DNA of 64,000 bases from Caproicibacterium argilliputei (GTDB lineage: Bacteria > Bacillota > Clostridia > Oscillospirales > Acutalibacteraceae), in NCBI RefSeq assembly GCF_029211325.2, contig NZ_CP135996.1, positions 2,790,001 through 2,854,000 of the forward strand, given 5' to 3'. Under the pieces are notes generated by a model, which ran no database searches, had not been told where the DNA came from, and saw only the letters and a program-made list of their open reading frames with translations. The position numbers were made by a program, and so were the translations under genes. This document shows, piece after piece, positions 28,277-36,423 of the stretch. Each line of letters begins with the position of its first letter. Position 1 is the first letter of the stretch.

Positions 28277-28306
28277 ATTATAAGCCGCACGGTTCGCGCA
28301 GGTCAA
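28277..28306 (-). promoter_or_regulatory. Promoter of C1 peptidase copy A
   Basis: On the minus strand TTGACC (28306-28301), 18-base spacer, TATAAT (28282-28277). Confidence 0.6.
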
Positions 28307-28313
28307 GTCCAGC

Positions 28314-28354
28314 AAAAAGCCGCGGCAGAAGTAAAAAAACTCCGCCGCGGCTTT
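28314..28354. terminator. Terminator between the two C1 peptidase genes
   Basis: AAAAGCCGCGGC/GCCGCGGCTTTT stem with T-runs on both strands; ends copy B and isolates the copy A promoter. Confidence 0.8.
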
Positions 28355-28364
28355 TCGTCTTTTC

Positions 28365-30548
28365 TCATGCCTGTACAGTACAGTAAAACACGCGGTACGG
28401 CACACCGTCTATGGTGATATAGATGCCGGCTTCGCCCGCCGACTTACAGGTGAACTGATAGTAATAAGCCACCGAGCCGTTAGAGAGCCGCTTGCTGCCG
28501 GAATACCCGGTTGCTAAGATTTTACCGTTGCCGGAAGTGTAGCTTGGTACCTTGCTGCTGTCATCGGGAATAATTCGAAAACAGTACGTGTCACCCACGC
28601 GTTTGATAAAATTCACCGTTGTGTCACTGGAGAACGGCGGATTAAACAGTGTCACGGTGCAGAGAAGCTTTGTTTCTCCATCCGTCGTCATCGAAATATC
28701 CGCACTTTCACCGGCGTGGCCGTGGCCGTAAACTTCGACTTCCGTATCGCCTGTCTGTGCATTACGCGAAACCATGCGCACCTTCGCGGCTGCGTCACTG
28801 CTGCTGGTAAACACCGGCACAGAAGTACTGGATATATGAAACACATACGTGGAACCGACCGCCAGGTTTTTTGCAGCACCGGCTGTTTCCAACGCCGTAC
28901 TGGACTGCTCCGCCTGCGGATTGTCCGATGCAAACGCCTTGATGACCGCATTGCCAACCTTGCTTCCATCATTGTTGAAGCCGCTCTTTTCCGCTAAATC
29001 CACCCAGTCGCCGCCGCTTGCGGACATATAACTCTGTCCGGCGCCGCACACCACCTGCACGCTCATATTGCCAAGGGACTTTCCGGTTTCATACAGCATG
29101 GCATAGCGCGTACTGCCGCTTCGCTGGAACGAGGAGGACTCTACCACCGCAAAAGTTTCTCCCTTTTTAAGAGAAAAGGACTGGCTGCCCAGAGCAATAG
29201 TGTAATACCCCGCATTCGTGAAATTCCGCGTCAGGGACGCAACGTGCTCTCCGCTGGTCGGATTCCCCGCGGAAGGGTTCTTATAGACATCCACTGTCAC
29301 CGTGCTGCCCGCAGCGATGGCATAAGCGGAAACTGCCTCCAAGGTGCTGTTGCTGCGCGCGGTAAATACATTTGCAAAAGATGTGGGCTGCTTCATGCTG
29401 TACCAGCCCGCCCCCATACCGACACCGTCGTACTGATAAATTTCATCATACGTATGCGCGGTGTTGGAGGAGCTGTAACGGATTGATTCCATCTCAAACG
29501 ATGTGGGTTCCACAAACGACTGGTCATAATAGGAAAGGTAAAAATATCCGTCTGTGCCGTTTCGGTTCGAAGTGCCGGTGCCCCAGCTGTTTTTGACAAT
29601 CCACGCACCGTTCTTTGCCGGACGGTTCGACGCATTGAAGTTTGTACGTGCGTAGTTGTCGTCCCAACCGACAATGCTGACCTCATGGTTAGACTGCAGG
29701 TCGCGCGGGCAAAAATACGCAGCGGTAGAGGCGTTATAATACGCTTTATTCTCTGCCGTCGAAGTGGGAGAATGATACCCCACGCTGACCGCGCCGTCTG
29801 TTTTGACCGCCTGCTTGATGGCGGTCAGTGCCGCCGTGTCAATGACACCGCGCTGCACCGGTTCCGGCAGATACACCGCATTTTCCAAGTGTGCACGGGA
29901 AATCGTCTGCAGGGCGTTATTCCCCACCGACTGCACATTTCCCTTCGCATCCATAAGGTACGGCAAATCCTTTTCATCCGCACTGCCGTACCACCGCGCC
30001 AGTGTCGGCACGGAAATAAAGCGGGAACCGCCCGTTGTAAACGGATCAGCGGCAGAAAATGTGTCATTGCCCGCATACTGGCTGGTTTCCTGCCGGTTAG
30101 TTCCGTTAAAAGCGAACCACACCAGCTGTCGCTCGGAAAGGTTCACCGCAGCACCGGCGGCCGCCGGTGTTGCAAAGCGGATGCCCTGTTCCCGCAAAGT
30201 CGTCAGCAGGTTGGACTCCGCGGACGCAACTGTGCCGAATGCCCAGCAGGTGCCGTCCTTGCCCTGTGCCTTGACCGTGGTCACACGTGCGGAGCCGCTG
30301 TCGTTACGCAGGTCAAACTTTGCCGGCAGGGTGCTGCCGGTACGCAGCCCCTTGCCGGGCTGTGCCTGCTGCGCTGCGTGGTCTGTTTGCATGGTGACGA
30401 AACCGTCGTTTACCTGCAACTCCCCCACCCGCTCCGGCGTGGTTTCGGGAACCGAGGCCGCCTCGGCCGGCGCTGCTGTGGCGGCAGCAGTCAGAAGGAC
30501 TGCCGCTGTAAAGGCTGCGAAAAACTTCCGTATTTTTAGCTTCTTCAT
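28365..30548 (-). CDS. Secreted papain-like (C1) peptidase with lectin-like and C-terminal repeat domains, copy B
   Basis: 727 residues, same domain order as copy A: signal peptide (FAAFTAAVLLTAAATAAPAEA), C1 domain with VKAQGKDGTCWAFG (note Gln present in KAQGKDG), SNHEVSIVGWDDNYA, WIVKNSWG; lectin-like region (FANVFTARSNSTLEAVSAYA); two C-terminal repeats (FSSDTTVNFIKRVGDTYCFR). Catalytic Cys, His and Asn are intact in both copies. Each gene has its own transcription signals, so the two may be expressed under different conditions. A tandem duplication with later divergence is the simplest origin. ATG at 30548 follows GGAGGGGTGCCACA. Confidence 0.9.
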   Translation of the reverse strand: MKKLKIRKFFAAFTAAVLLTAAATAAPAEAASVPETTPERVGELQVNDGFVTMQTDHAAQQAQPGKGLRTGSTLPAKFDLRNDSGSARVTTVKAQGKDGTCWAFGTVASAESNLLTTLREQGIRFATPAAAGAAVNLSERQLVWFAFNGTNRQETSQYAGNDTFSAADPFTTGGSRFISVPTLARWYGSADEKDLPYLMDAKGNVQSVGNNALQTISRAHLENAVYLPEPVQRGVIDTAALTAIKQAVKTDGAVSVGYHSPTSTAENKAYYNASTAAYFCPRDLQSNHEVSIVGWDDNYARTNFNASNRPAKNGAWIVKNSWGTGTSNRNGTDGYFYLSYYDQSFVEPTSFEMESIRYSSSNTAHTYDEIYQYDGVGMGAGWYSMKQPTSFANVFTARSNSTLEAVSAYAIAAGSTVTVDVYKNPSAGNPTSGEHVASLTRNFTNAGYYTIALGSQSFSLKKGETFAVVESSSFQRSGSTRYAMLYETGKSLGNMSVQVVCGAGQSYMSASGGDWVDLAEKSGFNNDGSKVGNAVIKAFASDNPQAEQSSTALETAGAAKNLAVGSTYVFHISSTSVPVFTSSSDAAAKVRMVSRNAQTGDTEVEVYGHGHAGESADISMTTDGETKLLCTVTLFNPPFSSDTTVNFIKRVGDTYCFRIIPDDSSKVPSYTSGNGKILATGYSGSKRLSNGSVAYYYQFTCKSAGEAGIYITIDGVPYRVFYCTVQA

Positions 30549-30595
30549 TGTGGCACCCCTCCAATATTGAAAATAAAATTCTTAAAATTGTTTTA

Positions 30596-31075
30596 TCAAT
30601 CCGTGTTTGTCTTCTCCGCTTTCCTGTGTCTGCGCAGATCCCTGAAAAACTGCCGGAGCACCTCTGCACACTCGGCTTCCAGCAGTCCCTGCTCCACCTG
30701 CGGATGGTGATTATAAGGCAGCGCGTACAAATCGACCACAGAGCCGCAGGAGCCAGCTTTTGCATCCTTTGCACCGTACACCAGGCGCGGAATGCGGGCG
30801 TTCAGGATTGCTCCCGCGCACATCGGACATGGCTCCAACGTCACATACAGCGTGCACTGCCAGAGCCGCCAGCCGCTCAGCGCTTTGCAGCCGCCGGAGA
30901 TTGCCTCCAGCTCTGCATGGCACAGGGCGTTTTTGCCGGTTTCCCGCCGGTTTTGCCCCTCTGCAATGATTTCCCCGTCTTTGACAAGAACCGCGCCGAC
31001 CGGCACCTCACCGCGCGCCGCCGCCTGCTTTGCCAGCTCCAGCGCACGACGCATACACTGCTCATCCGTCATCAT
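30596..31075 (-). CDS. tadA: tRNA-specific adenosine deaminase
   Basis: Converts A34 to inosine in tRNA-Arg(ACG). 159 residues: zinc histidine and catalytic glutamate in ALCHAELEAI, zinc cysteines in LEPCPMCAGAI, and NARIPRLVYGAKDAKAG, the usual TadA signature. Chosen start ATG at 31075 overlaps the stop of the CPBP gene by four bases (ATGA), indicating coupling; a second ATG follows directly at 31072. The longer in-frame reading from 31201 is an extension inside the upstream gene. Confidence 0.94.
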   Translation of the reverse strand: MMTDEQCMRRALELAKQAAARGEVPVGAVLVKDGEIIAEGQNRRETGKNALCHAELEAISGGCKALSGWRLWQCTLYVTLEPCPMCAGAILNARIPRLVYGAKDAKAGSCGSVVDLYALPYNHHPQVEQGLLEAECAEVLRQFFRDLRRHRKAEKTNTD

Positions 31076-32088
31076 GACCGCACCATATAGAAAATGCTGA
31101 ACCCGATGCCGTACACCAGCATGAGCACGCCGCCCGCCGAAGTGACCAGCCCGCGCATCCTGCCACCCAGGGTAGAAACCATGCGCTGCACCGGCACCCA
31201 CAGCTTTGCGAAGGACTCCGGCCCCTGCCGCACCAGCCGCACCAGCACCAGCGCCAGCCCGGCGGCAAATACCACAGCAAAATACGTGATAGAAAACACA
31301 TTGGAAACCTGTGACCCGAAGCTTTGCCCCAAAACGGATGCCAGCGTGGCAAGCCCGTTGTTCAGCATATGCAGCAGCATCCCCGGAAGCATATTATCCG
31401 TGCGCACCCGCAGGTACCCAAACACCAAACCGACCAGGGTGGCAAACACAAACTGTCCGGCGTTGCCATGGTAAAGGCCAAACAGTATGGAGGAAACCAG
31501 AATAGCAAACCAGTCACCCCACCTGCGCAAGCTGCCCAGAACCGCGCCGCGAAACAGGATTTCCTCGACCAGAGGCGGAATCACCGTACTGTAAATCATA
31601 TAGAACGCCTGCGTGCTGAAGGATTTGTCTAACGGCATATCCGGAATGTTTCCGGAAAGCCCAACCGCCTGCAAAAATGCCTGCACCGCCTGGGTGGGCC
31701 AGTTGCTTGCAAGCGTCAGCATCATACCAACCACGCACAGCAGCAGCACATCGGCGCGCGTCAGGCCGACCTTTTGCGGCCGACTGAACGGCAGAAGCCG
31801 CTCGACCGATTCCTCTCCGGTCATCACATAAATCATGGGGATCAGCGCCAGAAACAGATAGCCGATGCAGGAAGAAAGGTACTCCAGCAGCGTGCTGTGC
31901 GCTCCCTCAGCGGCCCCCGCCGCGTAAAGCGCCGCAACCAGCAAAAACTGGACAGCCATCATCAGACCAATGGAACCCAGCACCATCCAGCCGGCTCTGC
32001 CAGCTGCCCGCTGCGCTCCCCGGCGCTCGTTCCTTTCGTAAATCCGGAGTTGCAGAAAATCGGAATTTGTCAGGTTAGAATGATTCAT
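31072..32088 (-). CDS. CPBP-family intramembrane metalloprotease
   Basis: 338 residues with about eight membrane helices. Abi/CPBP motifs: PPLVEEILFRGAVLGSLRR (motif 1, EE-x3-R), FGLYHGNAGQFVFA (motif 2 histidine) and LLHMLNNGLATL (motif 3 histidine-asparagine). Such proteases are related to Rce1 and in bacteria are linked to bacteriocin immunity or envelope processing; no bacteriocin gene is adjacent. Translationally coupled to tadA, which looks like a housekeeping arrangement. ATG at 32088 after AAAAGGGGTAAAAA. Confidence 0.87.
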   Translation of the reverse strand: MNHSNLTNSDFLQLRIYERNERRGAQRAAGRAGWMVLGSIGLMMAVQFLLVAALYAAGAAEGAHSTLLEYLSSCIGYLFLALIPMIYVMTGEESVERLLPFSRPQKVGLTRADVLLLCVVGMMLTLASNWPTQAVQAFLQAVGLSGNIPDMPLDKSFSTQAFYMIYSTVIPPLVEEILFRGAVLGSLRRWGDWFAILVSSILFGLYHGNAGQFVFATLVGLVFGYLRVRTDNMLPGMLLHMLNNGLATLASVLGQSFGSQVSNVFSITYFAVVFAAGLALVLVRLVRQGPESFAKLWVPVQRMVSTLGGRMRGLVTSAGGVLMLVYGIGFSIFYMVRS

Positions 32089-32331
32089 TTTTTACCCCTT
32101 TTCGTTCCGTCTGCTATCTCCACGCCCCAATTATACCGCGCCCTACTAGGGATTGCAAGAGACAGCAGAAAGAAAAACAAAATTTCATGGTTTTTTTACG
32201 GTTGTTTCTATCTTATGCAGTTTTGCACGGCGCACACCGCCGAAAATGACAAAAAGAACCCACCGCAACGCTTCTGACGTGTGATGAGTTCTTTCAAAAA
32301 CAGAATGTTCCGGCGCGTTCCTTGTTTCCGT

Positions 32332-33510
32332 TCATGCGGCGGCGCGGTGCTGCCGGTTCAGCTGGTTGAGCCATACCAGCAGCCCAACGGTCAGCAGAGC
32401 AAACCCCGCGCTGCCGTAGCCCACACTGGAAAGGCCCGCACCCGAAACCAGCAGCCCCCCGACAAACGAGCCCAGCGAAATGCCAAAATTGAAGAAGATG
32501 GAGTTGAAGGAGGACGCCAGCACCATGGAGCCCGGATAATCTGTTTCCGCCACTGCGAAAAAGTGCAGCTGAATCGGCGCGTTCAGCAGATACATGGTCA
32601 CGCCCAGCAGCAGGATTTCCACCGTGCCCCCCATCTGGCTGTGCAGAAACAGCTGCAGCACCAGAAACAAAACCGCCTGCAGCAGAAACACCCACGGCAT
32701 CCGGCGCAAACCGCCTTTTTCCGCCAGCACTCCGGAAAGCAGGTTGCTGGCAATGGAGGTCAATCCGTAAAGGAACAGCACTGTGCTGACTGCCGATGCC
32801 GGATAGTGCAGCGAGGTCATCAGAATCGGGCGTAAATAGGTGTAAAACACATAAAACCCCGCCGCGCTGAACAGCGGCAGCAACACACCAATCTGAATGC
32901 GCCGGTCGCGCAGAATCTGCAGGTTTCCTGCCTTGCCCTTGGCTTGCGGCAAGGCGCCGGTGCGCGGCAGCAGCACCGCCAACAGCGCAAGCACCGCCAG
33001 TCTCAGCACCACAATCGTTAAAAAGGAATACCGCCATCCGGCATGAACGCTAATCCACGTACCGGCCGGTACCCCCAACACCGAGGCAATGCTGAAGCCG
33101 GAAAAAACATAAGAGACTGCCTTAGCGCGCTTTTCCGGCGGCACCATTTCATCTACAAATGTGAAGCCGAGCGAGATCATCGGGCCGGATACCACCGCGG
33201 TCAAAATCCGCGAAGCCAGCAGGCTGCCGTAGCTGCTGCTGAAAAAGCTCAGCAGGTTGCCCAAAATGAAGAGCACCGTCAGCACCAGAAGCGCCGTATA
33301 GCGCCGGTACCGCCCCAGCAGCGTGGTCACCAGCGGCGTAACCAGCGCATACACCAGCGCAAAGACCGTCACCAAATCTCCTGCCTGCGTAACGGGTATC
33401 TGCAGACTGGCCGCGATGTCCGATAGAATGCCCACAACCAAAAACTCACTGCATCCCAAAATAAAACTCATCCATACCAGGGCTGCAACCTGCAGCCACA
33501 TCTTTTTCAT
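32332..33510 (-). CDS. MFS transporter (sugar/drug exporter type)
   Basis: 392 residues, 12 helices. N-terminal half has VWMSFILGCSEFLVVGIL in helix 1 and the MFS motif-A-like loop LLGRYRRYTALL; helix 4-5 region has SRILTAVVSGPMISLGFTF and SGFSIASVLGVPAGTW, typical of the DHA1/SotB exporter group. ATG at 33510 follows AGAGGGGTAGACCA. The frame stays open 93 codons upstream, but this is a transcribed leader with three hairpins (33511-33789). Substrate unknown; the leader suggests inducible expression. Confidence 0.87.
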   Translation of the reverse strand: MKKMWLQVAALVWMSFILGCSEFLVVGILSDIAASLQIPVTQAGDLVTVFALVYALVTPLVTTLLGRYRRYTALLVLTVLFILGNLLSFFSSSYGSLLASRILTAVVSGPMISLGFTFVDEMVPPEKRAKAVSYVFSGFSIASVLGVPAGTWISVHAGWRYSFLTIVVLRLAVLALLAVLLPRTGALPQAKGKAGNLQILRDRRIQIGVLLPLFSAAGFYVFYTYLRPILMTSLHYPASAVSTVLFLYGLTSIASNLLSGVLAEKGGLRRMPWVFLLQAVLFLVLQLFLHSQMGGTVEILLLGVTMYLLNAPIQLHFFAVAETDYPGSMVLASSFNSIFFNFGISLGSFVGGLLVSGAGLSSVGYGSAGFALLTVGLLVWLNQLNRQHRAAA

Positions 33511-33789
33511 TGGTCTACCCCTCTTTAAAACGATGCCGCAAAGCAGCGCGGTTCCGCACGCTGTCTGCTTTGCGGGATTTTTGATACCCCTCTGTTCGCC
33601 TGTCACAGCGGGGCGGACACTTTGGCGCACCGCCAAAAGCACCGTTGGCAGACGCACGCGGTGCTTTTTCAGTGCATCTCCCTGCGGCAGCGCCACCAGC
33701 GCTGCAACTGCCATCTCCCCTTGCCGTTTGCAGGAACAGAAGCGCCGCTTTTTCCGTTTCATTATAGCGTATGCGCCCCCAAAAGACAA
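33511..33789 (-). promoter_or_regulatory. Promoter and hairpin-rich 5' leader of the MFS exporter
   Basis: Minus strand: TTGTCT, 17-base spacer, TATAAT (complement of 33760-33765). The roughly 245-base leader then holds GCAGCGC/GCGCTGC (33694-33712), AAAAGCACCG/CGGTGCTTTT (about 33636-33669, terminator-like) and CCGCAAAGCAG/CTGCTTTGCGG (33536-33575) ending about 25 bases before the start codon. No stable protein is supported in it, although the frame is open. Confidence 0.55.
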
Positions 33790-33822
33790 TCCTCTTTGCG
33801 TGTTTGCGCAAAGAGGATTGTC
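33785..33822. repeat. Perfect 16-bp inverted repeat
   Basis: GACAATCCTCTTTGCG and its exact complement around a 6-base loop. It overlaps the -35 of the MFS promoter and could be a terminator from the right or an operator. Confidence 0.6.
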
Positions 33823-34069
33823 AAGGAATTTTTCATTAAAAGTAAAGTTCGCCCTGAAAAAGCATTTCCGTTACAAAGCTTTATATGGGAGATATACTAA
33901 TCCACTTCCCTTTGTCGGCAATTCATGCGTCAATATTGCAACTAAAATCTCTTTGGTGCTAGGGTATGTATGCAAACCATCAAGATAATCAAAGAAAAAC
34001 GGCGGCGACTCTTGCGTTTCAAAAATAAACTCTCGCCCAAAAACAAGCCAAAATAATATGATAAATGCC
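33823..34069. other. AT-rich non-coding stretch left of the TipAS islet
   Basis: Base composition changes sharply here to AT-rich. The only reading is a 77-codon minus-strand frame (33871-34104, TTG start, no ribosome site) that I do not support as a gene. It looks like an acquired or degraded segment. Confidence 0.4.
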
Positions 34070-34100
34070 TTGACATTCACGCTGCGTGATAGTCTATACT
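34070..34100 (+). promoter_or_regulatory. MerR-type promoter with 19-base spacer and central palindrome
   Basis: TTGACA at 34070-34075 and TATACT at 34095-34100 are separated by 19 bases, two more than optimal, and the spacer contains the perfect palindrome TCACGCTGCGTGA (34077-34089). This is the layout of promoters activated by MerR/TipA-family regulators that untwist the spacer. Confidence 0.6.
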
Positions 34101-34164
34101 CCAAGTAACATTAAAATATGTGAGTAGGATTTCACTATCAAGCAAATAAGGAAAAGGTGAGATT

Positions 34165-34518
34165 ATGGAAATTAACATTTTGAACACGCACAAGCTTTAC
34201 TGTGAAATGATGTCCATACCCGACAAAGATAGGTCGGCATTTTTCAATGAAAAAATACTTGAGCCGTTTGCGCCTATGTTTGAAAAAACTATGATGCCGC
34301 GCAATCCAGAGGCAATGTTTTGTTTCCCTTTAACAGGTGCAGATGATGTCGCTAAGGGTATGCTTAATCAACTAATGGCTATGAATGTTTGGACCGAAGC
34401 CAGATATGTGATTGAAAATTCCATGAATGATTTGCAAAAAGTCGGTATTAAAATGCCAGAAAAAATGAACTTCAGTACGGCAAAGAAATTCGCAAAAGAT
34501 TTGGTGACGTTGCTATAG
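34165..34518 (+). CDS. Truncated protein with DUF2268-like N-terminus
   Basis: 117 residues beginning MEINILNTHKLYCEMMSIP, ATG after AAAAGGTGAG. The start resembles the N-terminal part of DUF2268 (predicted Zn-dependent peptidases), but the zinc-binding domain is absent: the frame stops at 34518 shortly after KVGIKMPEKMNF. From about 34452 another frame carries the C-terminal part of a different protein (TipAS domain). This is most simply a deletion junction joining the start of one gene to the end of another. It is the first gene behind the MerR-type promoter. The DUF2268 assignment rests on the first 60 residues only. Confidence 0.45.
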   Translation: MEINILNTHKLYCEMMSIPDKDRSAFFNEKILEPFAPMFEKTMMPRNPEAMFCFPLTGADDVAKGMLNQLMAMNVWTEARYVIENSMNDLQKVGIKMPEKMNFSTAKKFAKDLVTLL

Positions 34519-34829
34519 ATGCCAGCAATGCCAAGATAATAAAATTAACGAACGCACAATATGAGGATATGCAAAAGTTATCTCAACAAATAAATAGTGC
34601 GCTGAAAACGGCTTTTGAACAGGGGGATCCCTCCAGTGAGCTTGCACAGCAAGTATGCACTTGGCATAAGGAATGGTTAGGATATTACTGGAATCACTAC
34701 TCAAAGGAAGCACACCTCGGATTAGCTCAAGCGTATGTTGCTGACCCTCGTTTCGAAAAATACTATGATGATATTAAACAAGGTTGCGCTGAATTTTTGT
34801 TTGAAGCATTGAAAATTTATTGCAAGTAA
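34452..34829 (+). pseudogene. Orphan TipAS antibiotic-recognition domain (MerR DNA-binding part missing)
   Basis: The frame opens after a TAA at 34449 and reads ELQYGKEIRKRFGDVAIDASN, then the diagnostic TipAS core VCTWHKEWLGYYWNHYSKEA, HLGLAQAYVADPRFEKYYDD and CAEFLFEAL before stopping at 34829. In TipAL-type regulators this domain follows a MerR winged-helix and coiled coil; both are missing. The first in-frame ATG is 34569, without a good ribosome site, and would give 86 residues lacking the domain's first helix. It overlaps the preceding ORF in a different frame. Either a decayed regulator or a free drug-binding domain like the TipAS short form of Streptomyces; I favour decay. Confidence 0.65.
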
Positions 34830-34955
34830 ATATGCACTTAAAATACAAACACAATATATGCAACCCACCGTGTAAGCAAAGGGGTAGGAACTGCTGTTCG
34901 GCAGAAAAAACCTGTTCTTCCCCTACTGAGCACGGAAATCCCGGTGTTTTCCTCA

Positions 34956-34995
34956 AAAAAGACGGCCGCAGCGTTTTGCCCTGCAGCCGTCTTTT
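34956..34995. terminator. Terminator of the CpXC gene
   Basis: AAGACGGC..CAG/CTG..GCCGTCTT stem with A/T runs on both sides; used by the minus-strand gene at 35018. Confidence 0.75.
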
Positions 34996-35017
34996 AAATT
35001 GGTAGATTTTGTGGACC

Positions 35018-35671
35018 TCAAAGCCTTTGATATTTTTCCAGCAGGCGGGCAGCCAGGCGGCTGTCCACGTGCGTAAAGTCGTCGCTCTGCGCACCGCTGC
35101 ACTGCGCATTGATTTCCAGTGCCTTCTGGTACGTGGCAAAGCGGGTCGCCTTTTTCAGCGGATTCGCCTCCCCTTCCAGAAAGAACAGAAAGCCCATGCG
35201 GTCGGTCGCGGGATTCGCAAAGCAAAAGCAGCCCGCCTCCACCGCTTTGCCCTGCTTTTCTTCCACGATGGCCGCCAGGCCTGTTTTGACCAGTTCCACA
35301 CCCACATCGTCCAGATCCGCCTCAAAAATGAGGACTTTTTCTTTCAGCTCCATCGGGGAGGTTACCGCGCGCTTCTGAACGCCGGACAGCTGTGGGAATC
35401 GGGTGTCTACCTCGACTTTTTTCAGATCCTGCTCGCTGCCTTCCGGCACCAAATAGATCATGAATTTCTTCGCCTTGTCATGGTACAGGCAGGGATAAAC
35501 CAGCTCCGCCTGATAGCCGCAGTGCGGGCATTGCCAGTCGAAAAGGGTTTCATCCAAAACCTTCTGCCGCAGCGCCGGCTCCGTATCCGCGCTGATGCCG
35601 GTCCACATCTTTGTGCGCACCGGCTTTCCGCACTGCGGGCAGCAGACATCTTTATTCACCTGAGTAGACAT
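35018..35671 (-). CDS. CpXC-domain protein
   Basis: 217 residues. The CpXC domain starts at the N-terminus with two zinc-binding pairs, CCPQCGKPV and WQCPHCGYQAEL, separated by about 35 residues, as in the family. The remaining alpha/beta region (EKVLIFEADLDDVGVELVK) has no recognisable catalytic motif. Function of CpXC proteins is unknown. ATG at 35671 follows the complement of GGGGGTG. It stands alone between the TipAS islet and the next divergent gene. Confidence 0.8.
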   Translation of the reverse strand: MSTQVNKDVCCPQCGKPVRTKMWTGISADTEPALRQKVLDETLFDWQCPHCGYQAELVYPCLYHDKAKKFMIYLVPEGSEQDLKKVEVDTRFPQLSGVQKRAVTSPMELKEKVLIFEADLDDVGVELVKTGLAAIVEEKQGKAVEAGCFCFANPATDRMGFLFFLEGEANPLKKATRFATYQKALEINAQCSGAQSDDFTHVDSRLAARLLEKYQRL

Positions 35672-35910
35672 AAAATAAAAACACCCCCGTGTTTGATTGC
35701 TGATGATACAGGATTTTATTATACCACAATTGCGCCGAAATGCCTACCGAAAACCCAACTCCTCCGTGAAATTTTTACCCTGCCGCGGGAAAAAGCGCCT
35801 TTCTCTCAAATACCCCTGTTAAAAGCGCCGCCGATGCGGTATAATAAAGCCAAATAACTGACCACAACTATTTCCGCATCGGTACCCGGTGCGGCACGGA
35901 GGAACGAATC

Positions 35911-36423
35911 ATGGGAATACTCGATTCTTTTGGAAAACAGCTTTCCGGCACATTTGACAGCCTGCGTGAAAAAAACCACCGCTCGGCTGTCATCAACCGG
36001 CTGCGCATTGTCATCAAAAATGAGCGCGAAAACAGTGCCCGCGCCTACGTTGCCCTGGGAAAATATTACTACGAACATTTGCGCGCGCAGGGCAACGCCG
36101 AAACCGAAGCGCTGTGCGCCTCCATTGATGACAGCGACCGCCGCTTGAAACGCGCTTTTGCGCATTTGGAAGAAATCCGCGAGCAAACCATTGCACAGGT
36201 ACCGGAAACCGAGTGTGCCGACTGCAGTGACGACTGCAGCGCCTGCAAGTTCCAGGACAACTGCGGCAACACCGAAGCCGCGCCTGCCGAAACGGAATCC
36301 ACGGAAACCCCCAAGGAACCGTCAGAGCCGATTCCGTCTGCTCCGCTCGCTGCACCGATTCCGCCGGAGCCTGCCGTTACACCGGCGGAAGAGGAAGCCG
36401 CCCCGGAGGAACCTGAAGCGTGA
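35911..36423 (+). CDS. Conserved hypothetical protein with cysteine cluster, upstream of mnmA
   Basis: 170 residues: an amphipathic helical part at about 1-90 (GILDSFGKQLSGTFDSLREK, YVALGKYYYEHLRAQG), a six-cysteine cluster CADCSDDCSACKFQDNC at about 100-116 that could hold a metal, then a 50-residue Pro/Glu/Ala-rich tail. ATG at 35911 follows GGAGGAACGAATC. Its stop overlaps the GTG of mnmA by four bases, so the two are coupled; a role with tRNA thiolation or cysteine sulfur is possible but not shown. Family not recognised. Confidence 0.75.
   Translation: MGILDSFGKQLSGTFDSLREKNHRSAVINRLRIVIKNERENSARAYVALGKYYYEHLRAQGNAETEALCASIDDSDRRLKRAFAHLEEIREQTIAQVPETECADCSDDCSACKFQDNCGNTEAAPAETESTETPKEPSEPIPSAPLAAPIPPEPAVTPAEEEAAPEEPEA

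Noticed and set aside
33871..34104. 77-codon minus-strand frame in the AT-rich stretch
   Set aside because: TTG start without ribosome site, no recognisable domain, and it overlaps the MerR-type promoter; treated as non-coding.
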